Below, piece by piece: positions 9,071-18,579 of a stretch of 64,000 nt of DNA. Every line of letters starts with the position of its first letter. Position 1 is the stretch's first letter. The notes below the pieces were generated by a model. That model was not told where the DNA came from, did no database searches, and saw only the letters and a program-made list of their open reading frames with translations. The DNA is from Oliverpabstia intestinalis (GTDB lineage Bacteria > Bacillota > Clostridia > Lachnospirales > Lachnospiraceae), in the NCBI RefSeq assembly GCF_009696065.1, contig NZ_VUMS01000004.1:107597-171596 (forward strand). Reading direction: 5' to 3'. The position numbers and the translations under genes are program-made.

Positions 9071-10456
9071 TCAAATCCTGATTTTCATCCACTTTCCGTT
9101 CCGGAACCGTATGCCGCTTAGCATCAGACGACAGAACTGATCCGCTACGATACCCATCCAGATTCCGTAGATTCCCCAGCCAACAATATAGCAACATATA
9201 TACGAAACAGCCGTTCTCACAAAGGTAACGCTGATGGTAGAACTGATCATGGTGTACACCACATCGCCCGCGCCGCGCAGTGCTCCGGTGAATACCACCT
9301 GACAGATCTGGAACAGCACGATCACTATCAGAATCCGGCTGATCCTCGCACCGATCTCCACGATATGTGCTTCTGCAAAGAACAGTCCGAACAGCCACTT
9401 TCCGCAAAACAGATAGAACATGGACATAAAAACAGCCATCACAAGTGCCACTTTTTCACAGGTCATCCCGTGTCGCTTTGCCTCCTGCGGTTCTTTGCTT
9501 CCGAGACTCTGCCCGATCAGTGCCACGGCTGCCGCCTGCATACCATCACCGAAAGAGAACGACAGGCTCAGCGCATTCATTCCCACCTGATGTGCCGCCA
9601 TCGCCGCCGTTCCCATGTCAGCTGCCATCACAGCGGTTGACATAAAACCGATACGCATCAGAATCTGCTCCACGAATGTACTGCTTGAAAGTTTTAAGAT
9701 TATTTTTACCGATTCGAACCGTTTCCACAGCCCTTCTTTTATAATATACGGAATACTGAGGAAAGAATCCTTCCGAAACAGTGACATTACACTGATCGTA
9801 CACCCCACAACCGTTCCAAGCACCGTCGCCAGTGCTGCTCCGCGAATCCCCAGTTTAGGGAATCCAAGATGACCGCCGATCAAAAGATAATTTCCAATAA
9901 TATTGACGATGCTGGATATGGTGTTGGTATACATCGCGATTTTGGTGTTTCCTGCCCCTCTCTGTGCAGCATTGATCACCATGGATATAATATTAAAGAT
10001 CATCCCACCCATAATAATCTGAAAATAAATCACCGCTCCGTCATGGGTATCCGGTGCGGATCCACACTTTTCCATCAGCCATCCTGCCAGACTCACACAG
10101 GCAACCGTGATGACCGCGCCGAAGAGAATCGTAAGAAGGATTGCCTCTGCCAGCGTTTCATTTGCTCTTCTTTTGTCTTTTTCTCCTGTTCGTCTGGCAA
10201 CGATCGCGGCAATCGCCACGTTCATCGCAAAAAATAAAGACAGTCCGAGGAATTTTGGCTGTGTCGTCAGTCCCACCGAAGCCACTGCTTCCGAACCGAG
10301 TCCACTGACCATATAGACATCAATCATGCCCGCCAGCGAGATAAAAAAAGACTCAAAGACTGCCGGCCATGCGATTTTCAATACTTTCGTCAATTGCTTT
10401 TTCTGTTCCACCCATCCGTTTTTCCGGCTTTCGCCGGATACCGAGTGTCCTTCCAT
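9071..10456 (-). CDS. MATE family multidrug/Na+ efflux transporter
   Basis: A 12-helix MATE (NorM/DinF class) transporter of 461 residues. Two homologous halves are visible, the first beginning KIAWPAVFESFFISLAGMIDVYMV. MATE proteins export cationic drugs or metabolites using Na+ or H+ gradients; substrate cannot be told from sequence. I prefer ATG 10456 (AAAGGAG site, 7-base spacing) over ATG 10480. It is monocistronic, downstream of the glgCD terminator. A second, unrelated-context MATE gene is at 61498. Confidence 0.9.
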   Translation of the reverse strand: MEGHSVSGESRKNGWVEQKKQLTKVLKIAWPAVFESFFISLAGMIDVYMVSGLGSEAVASVGLTTQPKFLGLSLFFAMNVAIAAIVARRTGEKDKRRANETLAEAILLTILFGAVITVACVSLAGWLMEKCGSAPDTHDGAVIYFQIIMGGMIFNIISMVINAAQRGAGNTKIAMYTNTISSIVNIIGNYLLIGGHLGFPKLGIRGAALATVLGTVVGCTISVMSLFRKDSFLSIPYIIKEGLWKRFESVKIILKLSSSTFVEQILMRIGFMSTAVMAADMGTAAMAAHQVGMNALSLSFSFGDGMQAAAVALIGQSLGSKEPQEAKRHGMTCEKVALVMAVFMSMFYLFCGKWLFGLFFAEAHIVEIGARISRILIVIVLFQICQVVFTGALRGAGDVVYTMISSTISVTFVRTAVSYICCYIVGWGIYGIWMGIVADQFCRLMLSGIRFRNGKWMKIRI

Positions 10457-10552
10457 CTGCTCACTCCTTTTCTTTCTCATGTACTCTCGGAATCTTCATA
10501 AATTCAAAATTCAAACACTTCCGGAAAAATAATCGGAATAAAATAAGTAACA

Positions 10553-10594
10553 GAAGCTCTTTTTCTACCGATCGTTCAGTAGCAAAAGAGCTTC
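10553..10594 (-). terminator. Terminator-like hairpin after glgD
   Basis: Perfect 11-bp stem GAAGCTCTTTT / AAAAGAGCTTC with a 20-base loop, 125 bp past the glgD stop. On the minus strand it is followed by TGTTACTTATTTTATT, a weak T tract. Confidence 0.55.
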
Positions 10595-10719
10595 CGCTTT
10601 TCGTATGCATCTTCGTCACTTTCCCACAGAGATACGATTATTTACGTGATCAATAAACCATGGGATCTTTTGATCCGTGATCCTGCCACACAATCTGCAT
10701 TATAATATCCTGTCTGTTC

Positions 10720-11835
10720 TTACAGCTTGTCTCCTCTGCGGATATAACCCGGTTTTTCCGGCTCTGCAATAATCTGATTGCTGTGGATCAGTTTCGCATG
10801 TTTGTCAATGACCATATTTTCCACATGCACATCTTTGCCGATCACTACGTCTGCATTTACCACACAGTTGCGGACAACCGCACCCTTCCTGATCTCACAT
10901 CCACGTCCAATGATTGAATTTTCTACCATTCCTTCTATCAGACATCCATTGGAAATTACGGATGATTTTACATTGCTGCCTTCAAAATACTGGGTCGGGC
11001 AGGAATCGTTGGTACGGGTATAGACCGTCCACTCTTCATGAAACAGCTCTCTTGCTTTCCTGCGGTCAAGCAGTTCTTCGTTGGCATCAAAATAACTCTT
11101 GAGATCGGTCATTGCTGCAAAATAACCTCTGTGAGATACTCCACGGATATCCATCTCTCCACAGGATTCATTGAGTGCATCTGCCAGTGTATATACGGAA
11201 GACAGCTTGCGTCCTTTATCGATCAGATCCAGGAAGATCTCTTTTTTCATTACATAGGTGTCCATGAAAATATTTCTGTTTTTTACATTTCCGTGGTTTG
11301 GTTCCAGAGACAGCACACCTTTTTGTTTGTTCAGATTCAGCACCTGGCAGTTCAGGAAATGATCTTTTGCATTGTCCACATTCTGATACATCAGTGTGAT
11401 ATCCGCACCGGATTCGATATGGTTCTGTAAAAATTCTTCGTAATCTGCAGTATAAACCATATAGCTTGGTACGATGACTACGTACTCTTCACTCATCTCC
11501 TCAATGGCATCCAGGTTTTCCACATAAGCTGCCAGATCCGTACTGTAAATACTATTTTCGTCTCCGTTTTCACAGAACAGAAGATTTAAATTGCCACGTT
11601 TGGAATTGATATTGTAGTGGCGTCCTGTTCCCAGATGTTCTACCAGGGAACGTGGCTTTCTACGGATGTACACCTGAATGGAATCAATTCCACTGTTACT
11701 CATATTGGAAATCGGGAAGTCGATCACACGATATCTTCCGAGAAAAGAGATCGCTCCGGTCGGACGATAAGCCTGCATCGGATTCCCCTGTATATTATTG
11801 CCTGCGAAATTTACGATTCCAAATGCTCTACTCAT
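10720..11835 (-). CDS. glgD: Glucose-1-phosphate adenylyltransferase, GlgD subunit
   Basis: A 371-residue GlgD-type partner of ADP-glucose pyrophosphorylase. It keeps the nucleotidyltransferase fold (ISFLGRYRVIDFPISNMSNSGID) and the C-terminal left-handed beta-helix, but lacks the GGRGSRL nucleotide loop present in GlgC, as is usual for the regulatory-type subunit in Firmicutes. Its start lies one base after the glgC stop and follows AAAGGGGGAAG, so the two subunits are made together for glycogen synthesis. glgA and glgB are not in the window. Confidence 0.93.
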   Translation of the reverse strand: MSRAFGIVNFAGNNIQGNPMQAYRPTGAISFLGRYRVIDFPISNMSNSGIDSIQVYIRRKPRSLVEHLGTGRHYNINSKRGNLNLLFCENGDENSIYSTDLAAYVENLDAIEEMSEEYVVIVPSYMVYTADYEEFLQNHIESGADITLMYQNVDNAKDHFLNCQVLNLNKQKGVLSLEPNHGNVKNRNIFMDTYVMKKEIFLDLIDKGRKLSSVYTLADALNESCGEMDIRGVSHRGYFAAMTDLKSYFDANEELLDRRKARELFHEEWTVYTRTNDSCPTQYFEGSNVKSSVISNGCLIEGMVENSIIGRGCEIRKGAVVRNCVVNADVVIGKDVHVENMVIDKHAKLIHSNQIIAEPEKPGYIRRGDKL

Positions 11836-11836
11836 C

Positions 11837-12976
11837 TTATTCTTCCCCCTTTACACGTTTTGCAACCAGTTCGATATTTTCACTGTCTGCACTGCCGACA
11901 ATCGCATTCTTTCCGATCTTTACGTGGTCCGCAACAAGGGCGCGTGTTACAACTGCACCTTCTTCTACTTCCACACCCGGCATCAGTACACTGTCAATAA
12001 TTTTTGCTCCCGGTGCTACTTTTGCTCCTGTAAACAGGACAGAGTTCTTAACCAGACCATCCACGATACATCCCTGTGTGATAAATGCTCTCTCTATACT
12101 CGCCTGCGCACCGATATACTGTGGCAGTGCATCGGTATCCTGGGTATAGATCTTCCAGGAACTGTCGGCAAGATCCAGTGCATTGTTCTTATCCAGCAGA
12201 TCCATATTGGCTTCCCATAAGGAATCGATGGTTCCCACATCTTTCCAGTATCCTTTGAACTTATACGCATACAGTGTTTTCTGGTCTTCCAGCATTCTTG
12301 GGATGATGTCTTTTCCGAAATCATGGTTGGAATCCGGATCTTTCATATCAGCAAGAAGCATCTTCCGAAGCAGTTTCCAGTTAAAGATATAGATTCCCAT
12401 GGATGCCAGATTGCTCTTAGGCTCCGCAGGTTTCTCCTCGAATTCTACGATTTTTCCGCCTTCTTCTGTATTCATGATACCAAAACGGCTTGCTTCTTTC
12501 ATCGGAACCTCGATAACGGCGATGGTTGCATCTGCATGATGTTCTTTGTGGTAATCAAGCATCTCATCGTAGTCCATCTTGTAAATATGGTCACCCGAAA
12601 GAACCAGCAGATATTCCGGTGCATAGGTATCAATAAAGTCAATGTTCTGAGAAATAGCATCCGCAGTTCCTCTGTATACGTCCAGGTTTGCATCTGCTTT
12701 TTCCCGTGGTGGCAGAATATATACGCCGCTGTCTTTGGTATCCAGACCCCATCTTCTTCCTGCGGCTGCATAACTGTTCAGCAGGACGGATTCGTACTGA
12801 GTCAGTACGCCGACTACATCGATTCCACTGTTTGCACAGTTACTCAGTGGAAAATCAATGATCCGATATTTTCCGCCGTATGATACTGCAGGTTTGGCAA
12901 CTTTTTTTGTCAGGTCATGAAGTCTGCTTCCTCTTCCTCCAGCCAGGATCATGGCCAACATGTTATTTTGCTTCAT
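11837..12976 (-). CDS. glgC: Glucose-1-phosphate adenylyltransferase, catalytic GlgC
   Basis: Makes ADP-glucose, the first committed step of glycogen synthesis. 379 residues: nucleotide loop [20 protein letters not shown] near the N-terminus, [30 protein letters not shown], and EEKPAEPKS for glucose-1-phosphate binding, followed by the beta-helix domain. It is the first gene of the glgC-glgD pair. The start follows a GAGAGGG site. A -10-like TATAAT lies about 30 bp upstream on the minus strand. Confidence 0.95.
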   Translation of the reverse strand: MKQNNMLAMILAGGRGSRLHDLTKKVAKPAVSYGGKYRIIDFPLSNCANSGIDVVGVLTQYESVLLNSYAAAGRRWGLDTKDSGVYILPPREKADANLDVYRGTADAISQNIDFIDTYAPEYLLVLSGDHIYKMDYDEMLDYHKEHHADATIAVIEVPMKEASRFGIMNTEEGGKIVEFEEKPAEPKSNLASMGIYIFNWKLLRKMLLADMKDPDSNHDFGKDIIPRMLEDQKTLYAYKFKGYWKDVGTIDSLWEANMDLLDKNNALDLADSSWKIYTQDTDALPQYIGAQASIERAFITQGCIVDGLVKNSVLFTGAKVAPGAKIIDSVLMPGVEVEEGAVVTRALVADHVKIGKNAIVGSADSENIELVAKRVKGEE

Positions 12977-13339
12977 ATGTAAGCCCTCTCTTTCATATTT
13001 CTGTGTCTATTATACTATTTTTTATGCTATTATGCTACATATTTCCAGAAGAAAACTGAATTTATTGAATGATTTTACCAAATTCTAACATTTATATTTT
13101 TATTTTTCAGAACATTCTTCTGTTTCTTTCCATCGCTCTTATGTTTTCTCCGCAGGCACAGACATTGCCGGGGTTTCTGTTTTTTCACGGCAGACACGGG
13201 AGGCTTTCTCATAATTTTACAGAATCTTTAGAATTATCCTACTTTGTTTAGATGAAAAAGCACATGCTATATGCTATACTTGATATATCATTATGGGTAC
13301 TTCTGCCCGTCTATATCAAAACAGAAAACAGGTGAAACT
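12977..13339. other. Divergent intergenic region between glgC and the histidine kinase
   Basis: About 360 AT-rich bases. The minus strand carries a TATAAT near glgC. The plus strand carries TATGCTATACTTG (13267-13282), a plausible -10 region for the kinase, without a clear -35 box. No gene or repeat recognised. Confidence 0.4.
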
Positions 13340-14833
13340 ATGAAACTGAAAAATCGTATGGTTATCTCATTTTTTGTGATCATTCTGGTTCCTCTGATCC
13401 TGACCGGTGTTGCAGTTACCGGTTTTACCATGTATCAGGTCTGGTCACTGGAAAAGAAATATGGAATCGAAGGGGTTACTTATGAAAATCTCTCCAACAA
13501 TACCATGCTGTTGAGCAAAATGACGCAGAAAACATTCTCCACTCTCGAGAAAACAGCCTCTTCGGATCCGGAAAAGCTGGAGGAAACTTCTTATCTGAAT
13601 TCGCTGAATCAGGATCTGACCGGGAAAAATGCTTATCTGCTGATCCGGAAGGGTAACGATATGTTTTACTGTGGTTCCCCGACACAGGATGAACTGCTCT
13701 TTTCCGAACTTCCGGAATACGGCGATCCTTCTGCCGACAATGACCGTGGGGTCTATATCGGTGCCGATGTGCAGTCCCTTATCAAGCAGGTGGATTTTAC
13801 CTTTACTGACGGTGTCAAAGGAAGTGCGTTTATTATTTTCCATTCCAATTCCATGGTTCCTCAGTTAAAGAAGATCCTGCTGGATACTGTGTTTGTGATC
13901 ATCCTGATCCTGATTCTCACTGCCCTGGGGCTTTGTACCTGGACATATCGCGGCGTAATGACTCCACTGACTCAGCTGAAGGAAGCAACAAAAAATATCA
14001 AGGAAGGCAATCTGGACTTTACAATTGAAAAAACAGGTGTGGATGAGATCGGAGATCTATGTGATGATTTTGAGGAAATGCGCAAACGCCTGAAGGAGTC
14101 TGCTGAAGAAAAAGTGGCATTTGACAAGGAAAATAAGGAACTGATCAGCAATATTTCCCATGATCTGAAGACACCGATCACAGCTGTCAAGGGTTATGTG
14201 GAAGGCATCATGGACGGCGTGGCAGACACGCCGGAGAAGATGGACCGATATATCCGCACCATCTATAATAAGGCAAATGAAATGGACCGGCTGATCAACG
14301 AACTGACCTTTTATTCCAAGATTGATACAAACCGGATCCCGTATACGTTCAACAAGATTCATATCAGTGATTATTTTGAAGACTGTGTAGATGAACTGAG
14401 TGTAGAACTGGACTCAAGCGGTATATCGCTGACATATTTCAATTATCTGGAAGAAGATGCGGTGGTAATTGCAGATGCAGAGCAGTTAAAACGTGTCATC
14501 AACAATATCATCAGCAATTCTCTGAAATATATGAACAAACCGAAAGGTGTGATCAATATCCGCCTGCGGGATGTAGGAGATTTTATTCAGATTGAAATTG
14601 AAGATAACGGAAAAGGAATCGCACAGAAGGATCTGGCAAATATTTTCGAGCGTTTCTACCGCACGGATGCTTCGAGAAATTCTTCTAAGGGCGGAAGCGG
14701 TATCGGTCTTTCCATCGTTAAAAAGATCATGGAAGATCACGGCGGTCAGGTCTGGGCAACAAGTAAAGAAGGCACAGGTACTACCATGTATCTGGCTTTG
14801 AGAAAATATCAGGAGGTACCTGTACATGAGTAA
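13340..14833 (+). CDS. Membrane sensor histidine kinase (PhoR/VicK-like)
   Basis: A 497-residue kinase. A first membrane helix (about 7-28) and a second (about 195-218) flank a 165-residue extracellular sensor region; HAMP follows, then HisKA with SHDLKTP (His274) and an HATPase with NNIISNSLKYM, DNGKGI and GGSGIGLSI. ATG 13340 follows AGGTGAAACT; an in-frame ATG 23 codons upstream lacks a site. Its last 8 bases overlap the response regulator, an unusual kinase-first order. The signal is unknown. Confidence 0.92.
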   Translation: MKLKNRMVISFFVIILVPLILTGVAVTGFTMYQVWSLEKKYGIEGVTYENLSNNTMLLSKMTQKTFSTLEKTASSDPEKLEETSYLNSLNQDLTGKNAYLLIRKGNDMFYCGSPTQDELLFSELPEYGDPSADNDRGVYIGADVQSLIKQVDFTFTDGVKGSAFIIFHSNSMVPQLKKILLDTVFVIILILILTALGLCTWTYRGVMTPLTQLKEATKNIKEGNLDFTIEKTGVDEIGDLCDDFEEMRKRLKESAEEKVAFDKENKELISNISHDLKTPITAVKGYVEGIMDGVADTPEKMDRYIRTIYNKANEMDRLINELTFYSKIDTNRIPYTFNKIHISDYFEDCVDELSVELDSSGISLTYFNYLEEDAVVIADAEQLKRVINNIISNSLKYMNKPKGVINIRLRDVGDFIQIEIEDNGKGIAQKDLANIFERFYRTDASRNSSKGGSGIGLSIVKKIMEDHGGQVWATSKEGTGTTMYLALRKYQEVPVHE

Positions 14834-15515
14834 AATATTAATTATCGAAGATGAAGAAGCAATCGCAGATCTGGAAAAGGATTATCTGGAGCTGAGCGGG
14901 TTTGAAGTAGAGATCGAGCATCGGGGTGATGTCGGACTAAAACGTTCTCTGACAGAAGATTTTAATCTGGTGATCCTGGATCTGATGTTGCCGGAGATGA
15001 ACGGGTTTGATATCTGCCGGGAGATCCGGGCCCAGAAGAACACGCCGATCATTATGGTTTCTGCCAAGAAAGATGACATTGACAAGATCCGGGGACTTGG
15101 ACTCGGAGCAGATGATTACATGACAAAACCTTTCAGTCCCAGTGAACTGGTGGCAAGAGTAAAAGCGCATCTGGCGCGGTATGAGCGGCTGATCGGATCG
15201 GGTGTACAGGAAAATGATATTATTGAGATCCGCGGGATCAAGATTGATAAGACAGCACGAAGAGTCTGGGTGAATGGAGAGGAAAGGAATTTTACCACCA
15301 AGGAATTCGATCTTCTGACCTTCCTGGCACAGAATCCGAACAGAGTGTTTACAAAGGATGAGTTATTCCGGGAAATCTGGGATATGGAGTCTGTGGGAGA
15401 TATTGCTACGGTTACGGTGCATATTAAGAAGATCCGGGAGAAGATCGAGTTTAATACGGCAAAACCGCAGTATATTGAAACGATCTGGGGGGTTGGATAT
15501 CGGTTTAAAGTTTGA
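14826..15515 (+). CDS. OmpR-family response regulator
   Basis: A 229-residue regulator: receiver domain with phospho-acceptor Asp52 (LVILDLMLPEMNG), MVSAKKDDIDK and the conserved Lys in TKPFSP, then a winged-helix DNA-binding domain ending TIWGVGYRFKV. It overlaps the kinase gene by 8 bases and starts after TCAGGAGGTACCTGTAC, so the pair is translationally coupled. Palindromes C and B follow before convergent glgP. Target genes are unknown. Confidence 0.94.
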   Translation: MSKILIIEDEEAIADLEKDYLELSGFEVEIEHRGDVGLKRSLTEDFNLVILDLMLPEMNGFDICREIRAQKNTPIIMVSAKKDDIDKIRGLGLGADDYMTKPFSPSELVARVKAHLARYERLIGSGVQENDIIEIRGIKIDKTARRVWVNGEERNFTTKEFDLLTFLAQNPNRVFTKDELFREIWDMESVGDIATVTVHIKKIREKIEFNTAKPQYIETIWGVGYRFKV

Positions 15516-15561
15516 TAAAAACAGGGATTCGTTCCTATATTTACGGTACTGACAAAGGTCC

Positions 15562-15677
15562 GTCGAAGAAAGGCGCCCTCATGGAAAGCAGGCAGGGTCT
15601 GCGCTCGGTTTGAGCCTGTAGTCTCAAACTCGTGCTCGACAATCTGCCAACTTTCCATGAGGGCGCCTTTCTTCGAC
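15562..15677. repeat. Large palindrome C (116 bp) after the response regulator
   Basis: Arms GTCGAAGAAAGGCGCCCTCA and its complement (TGAGGGCGCCTTTCTTCGAC) pair perfectly over about 27 bp, followed by inner pairings GGCAG/CTGCC and TTTGAG/CTCAAA. Its core does not match palindromes A and B. It may serve as a terminator for the regulator gene, though no long T tract follows. Confidence 0.8.
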
Positions 15678-15747
15678 TGCGATTGTGGTGTGGAGAAGGT
15701 TGCGGTCGTAATTGTATAGATTTTCCATTTGCCAACGCACAGCAATC

Positions 15748-15920
15748 GGCTGACCGTTTCCGGTCCAGGCAACACTGTGTGGGCGCTTAAGGGAAGCTTT
15801 GAAATCCGACGCTTACGTAGACTTTTGCTTGGGTCAGCTGACCCAAGCAAATTATAGTCGGAGTTAGCGGCTAGTTCAAAGTTCCCCTGCCCACGTTGCC
15901 GGGACCGGAAACGGTCATCC
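15748..15920. repeat. Large imperfect palindrome B (173 bp)
   Basis: Outer arms TGACCGTTTCCGGTCC and GGACCGGAAACGGTCA pair, as do GTGGGC with GCCCAC and AGCTTTGAA with TTCAAAGTT. The centre is a 22-bp perfect palindrome around GGGTCAGCTGACCC (15827-15848). The segments CTTACGTAGACTTTTGC and TATAGTCGGAGTTAGC match palindrome A (2591-2772) closely, while the outer arms do not. It lies between convergent genes (response regulator and glgP). Confidence 0.85.
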
Positions 15921-15960
15921 GGCCGCGTCCGTCCTACAACATATGATTTACTAAATAAAA

Positions 15961-18423
15961 TTACTCTTCAATCGTAACCTTATCCAGATGCCAGATCTCA
16001 TCCACATACTGCTGAATCGTTCTGTCAGAAGAGAATTTACCTGCACTGGCAGTATTCAGAAGAGCCATCTTCGCCCATCTTTCGCTGTCTCTGTAAGCAG
16101 CTTCCACCTTCTTCTGTGCTTCTGCATAAGACTTGAAGTCTGCCAGGATAAAGTAAGTATCTGCACGATCACTGCAGTTTGTGTTCAGCAGAGAATCGTA
16201 GATCTCATGGAACATGTTGAAATCTCCGTTGGAGTAAGTTCCATTGATCAGCTGCATCAGTACGTTACGGATATCCGGATCGTTGTTGAAGTACTGCATT
16301 GGATCGTATCCGCCGTTGTTTTCGTAGTTGATAACCTGATCAGCGGTCAGACCGAAGATGAATGCATTCTCTGCACCAACTTCTTCTACGATTTCCACGT
16401 TTGCACCATCCATGGTTCCCAGAGTCGGTGCACCGTTCAGCATGAACTTCATATTACCGGTACCGGATGCCTCTTTACTTGCAGTGGAGATCTGTTCGGA
16501 AACATCTGCTGCTGCGAAGATCAGTTCCGCATTGGATACACGGTAGTTTTCGATAAATACAACTTTCAGTTTACCATTGATAGAAGCATCGTTATTGATC
16601 ACATCTGCAACAGAATTAATCAGTTTAATGGTCAGTTTTGCACGGCGATATCCGGCAGCTGCCTTTGCACCGAAGATGAATGTTCTTGGATAGAAATCCA
16701 TTTCCGGATGTGCCTTAATCTCGTTGTACAGATACATAACGTGCAGAATATTCATCAGCTGACGTTTGTACTCATGCAGTCTCTTAACCTGAACATCGAA
16801 GATAGAATGAGGATTGACTTCGATTCCGTTGTGCTCCTGGATGTATTTTGCCAGACGTACTTTGTTCTGATATTTGATATTCATGAACTCCTGCAAAGCT
16901 TTCTTGTCATCCACGTAAACTTTCAGTTTTGCCAGTTCCGGCAGATCGGTGATCCAGCCGTCACCGATGTGATCTGTAATCCAGTCAGCCAGCAACGGGT
17001 TCGCATGCATCAGGAAACGTCTCTGTGTGATACCGTTTGTCTTATTGTTGAATTTCTCCGGATACATCTCGTAGAAATCTTTCAGTTCCTGTTTCTTCAG
17101 GATCTCTGTATGCAGTCTTGCAACACCGTTTACAGAATAACCGCCGGCGATTGCCAGGTGAGCCATCTTAACCTGTCCGTCGTAGATGATTGCCATTTTC
17201 CGGATCTTTTCCTGATTTCCCGGATATTTGTTCTGGATCTCCAGGATAAATCTGCGGTTGATCTCTTCGATGATCTGATATACACGAGGAAGCAGTTTGG
17301 AGAACAGCTCGATCGGCCATTTTTCCAGAGCTTCTGCCATGATGGTATGGTTGGTGTATGCACAGGTATGCGTTGTGATATCCCATGCTTCTTCCCAGGT
17401 CATTCCTTCTTCATCCAGCAGGATACGCATCAGTTCGGCAACCGTCATGGTCGGATGGGTATCGTTCAGCTGGAAGGTTACTTTCTTCGGCAGATCATGC
17501 AGATCGTCGTGGTTCTTTTTGAATTTTGCGATTGCTTCCTGGATACTTGCAGAAATGAAGAAATACTGCTGTTTCAGACGAAGCTCTTTACCTGCATAAT
17601 GGTTATCATTCGGGTACAGAACCTCTACGATATTCTTAGCCAGGTTTTCCTGTTCAACGGCTTTATGATATTCTCCCTTGTCAAACAGATCCAGACGGAA
17701 ATCAGTGATCGGTTCTGCATCCCAGATTCTCAGAGTGTTGACGATCTTGTTATTGTAACCAACGATCGGCATATCGTAAGGAATAGCCATTACAGACTGA
17801 TAACCTTCCTGGATGAACTGATTTCTTCCGGTAGCTGCATCATATTCCACGCGTACATATCCGCCGAATTTTACTTCTTTTGCATATTCCGGACGACGCA
17901 GTTCGAATGGATAACCATCTTTCAGCCAGTTATCCGGTACTTCTATCTGATAGCCGTCTTCGATTTTCTGTTTGAACAGACCATAGTGATAACGGATACC
18001 ACAGCCATATGCACAGTATCCCAGAGTTGCCAGAGAATCCAGGAAACATGCTGCCAGTCTTCCCAGACCACCGTTACCCAGTGCCGGATCCGGCTCCTGA
18101 TCTTCGATCACGTTCAGATCAAATCCCAGCTCGTCCAGTGCTTCCTTTACTTCTTTATATGCAGTCAGATTGATCAGATTATTACCCAGGGCACGACCCA
18201 TCAGAAACTCCATGGAAAGATAATATACGATCTTCGGATCATCTTTCTCATACTGTTTTTGAGTTGCCAGCCAGTTATCGATAATAACATCTTTTACAGC
18301 CAGAGAAACGGCCTGGAAGATCTGCTGCTGTGTTGCTTCATCGATTGTCTTACGGTAAAGCATCTTTACGTTTTCTTTGACCGCTTTTTTAAACTCTTCT
18401 TTTTTGAAATGACTGTCTAACAT
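15961..18423 (-). CDS. glgP: Glycogen/starch/alpha-glucan phosphorylase
   Basis: An 820-residue GT35 phosphorylase releasing glucose-1-phosphate from alpha-1,4-glucans. Motifs: EDQEPDPALGNGGLGRLAACFLDS, RLHEYKRQLMN and the PLP-lysine signature EASGTGNMKFMLNG. Length is normal. ATG 18423 follows GAGGAGGTTTCCA; ATG 18444 upstream lacks a site. It is monocistronic, downstream of the ileS terminator. With glgCD it implies glycogen storage and use. Confidence 0.97.
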   Translation of the reverse strand: MLDSHFKKEEFKKAVKENVKMLYRKTIDEATQQQIFQAVSLAVKDVIIDNWLATQKQYEKDDPKIVYYLSMEFLMGRALGNNLINLTAYKEVKEALDELGFDLNVIEDQEPDPALGNGGLGRLAACFLDSLATLGYCAYGCGIRYHYGLFKQKIEDGYQIEVPDNWLKDGYPFELRRPEYAKEVKFGGYVRVEYDAATGRNQFIQEGYQSVMAIPYDMPIVGYNNKIVNTLRIWDAEPITDFRLDLFDKGEYHKAVEQENLAKNIVEVLYPNDNHYAGKELRLKQQYFFISASIQEAIAKFKKNHDDLHDLPKKVTFQLNDTHPTMTVAELMRILLDEEGMTWEEAWDITTHTCAYTNHTIMAEALEKWPIELFSKLLPRVYQIIEEINRRFILEIQNKYPGNQEKIRKMAIIYDGQVKMAHLAIAGGYSVNGVARLHTEILKKQELKDFYEMYPEKFNNKTNGITQRRFLMHANPLLADWITDHIGDGWITDLPELAKLKVYVDDKKALQEFMNIKYQNKVRLAKYIQEHNGIEVNPHSIFDVQVKRLHEYKRQLMNILHVMYLYNEIKAHPEMDFYPRTFIFGAKAAAGYRRAKLTIKLINSVADVINNDASINGKLKVVFIENYRVSNAELIFAAADVSEQISTASKEASGTGNMKFMLNGAPTLGTMDGANVEIVEEVGAENAFIFGLTADQVINYENNGGYDPMQYFNNDPDIRNVLMQLINGTYSNGDFNMFHEIYDSLLNTNCSDRADTYFILADFKSYAEAQKKVEAAYRDSERWAKMALLNTASAGKFSSDRTIQQYVDEIWHLDKVTIEE

Positions 18424-18488
18424 TGGAAACCTCCTCATTTGCAATGATATTTATAATGATACAGAAAGCAAACAGATCCTGTATCATG

Positions 18489-18520
18489 AAAAAAGGGGCT
18501 GATACATTTGTACCCGCCCC
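18489..18520 (-). terminator. Intrinsic terminator of ileS
   Basis: GC-rich stem GGGGC / GCCCC extended by weaker pairs, followed by six or more T on the minus strand, about 60 bp past the ileS stop codon. Confidence 0.75.
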
Positions 18521-18579
18521 CTGATCCACATACTTTGTTACAATTTGCTAATTGTAAAGGTACTGAATTTTCAATACAA

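Noticed and set aside
15116..15850. A 244-codon minus-strand frame over the response regulator and palindrome C
   Set aside because: It crosses a real gene on the other strand and reads through the palindrome; composition is not protein-like.
15988..18420. An 810-codon open frame on the plus strand opposite glgP
   Set aside because: It is exactly antisense to a clear glycogen phosphorylase, is Cys/His/Phe rich without motifs, and has no ribosome site; it is a by-product of glgP codon use.
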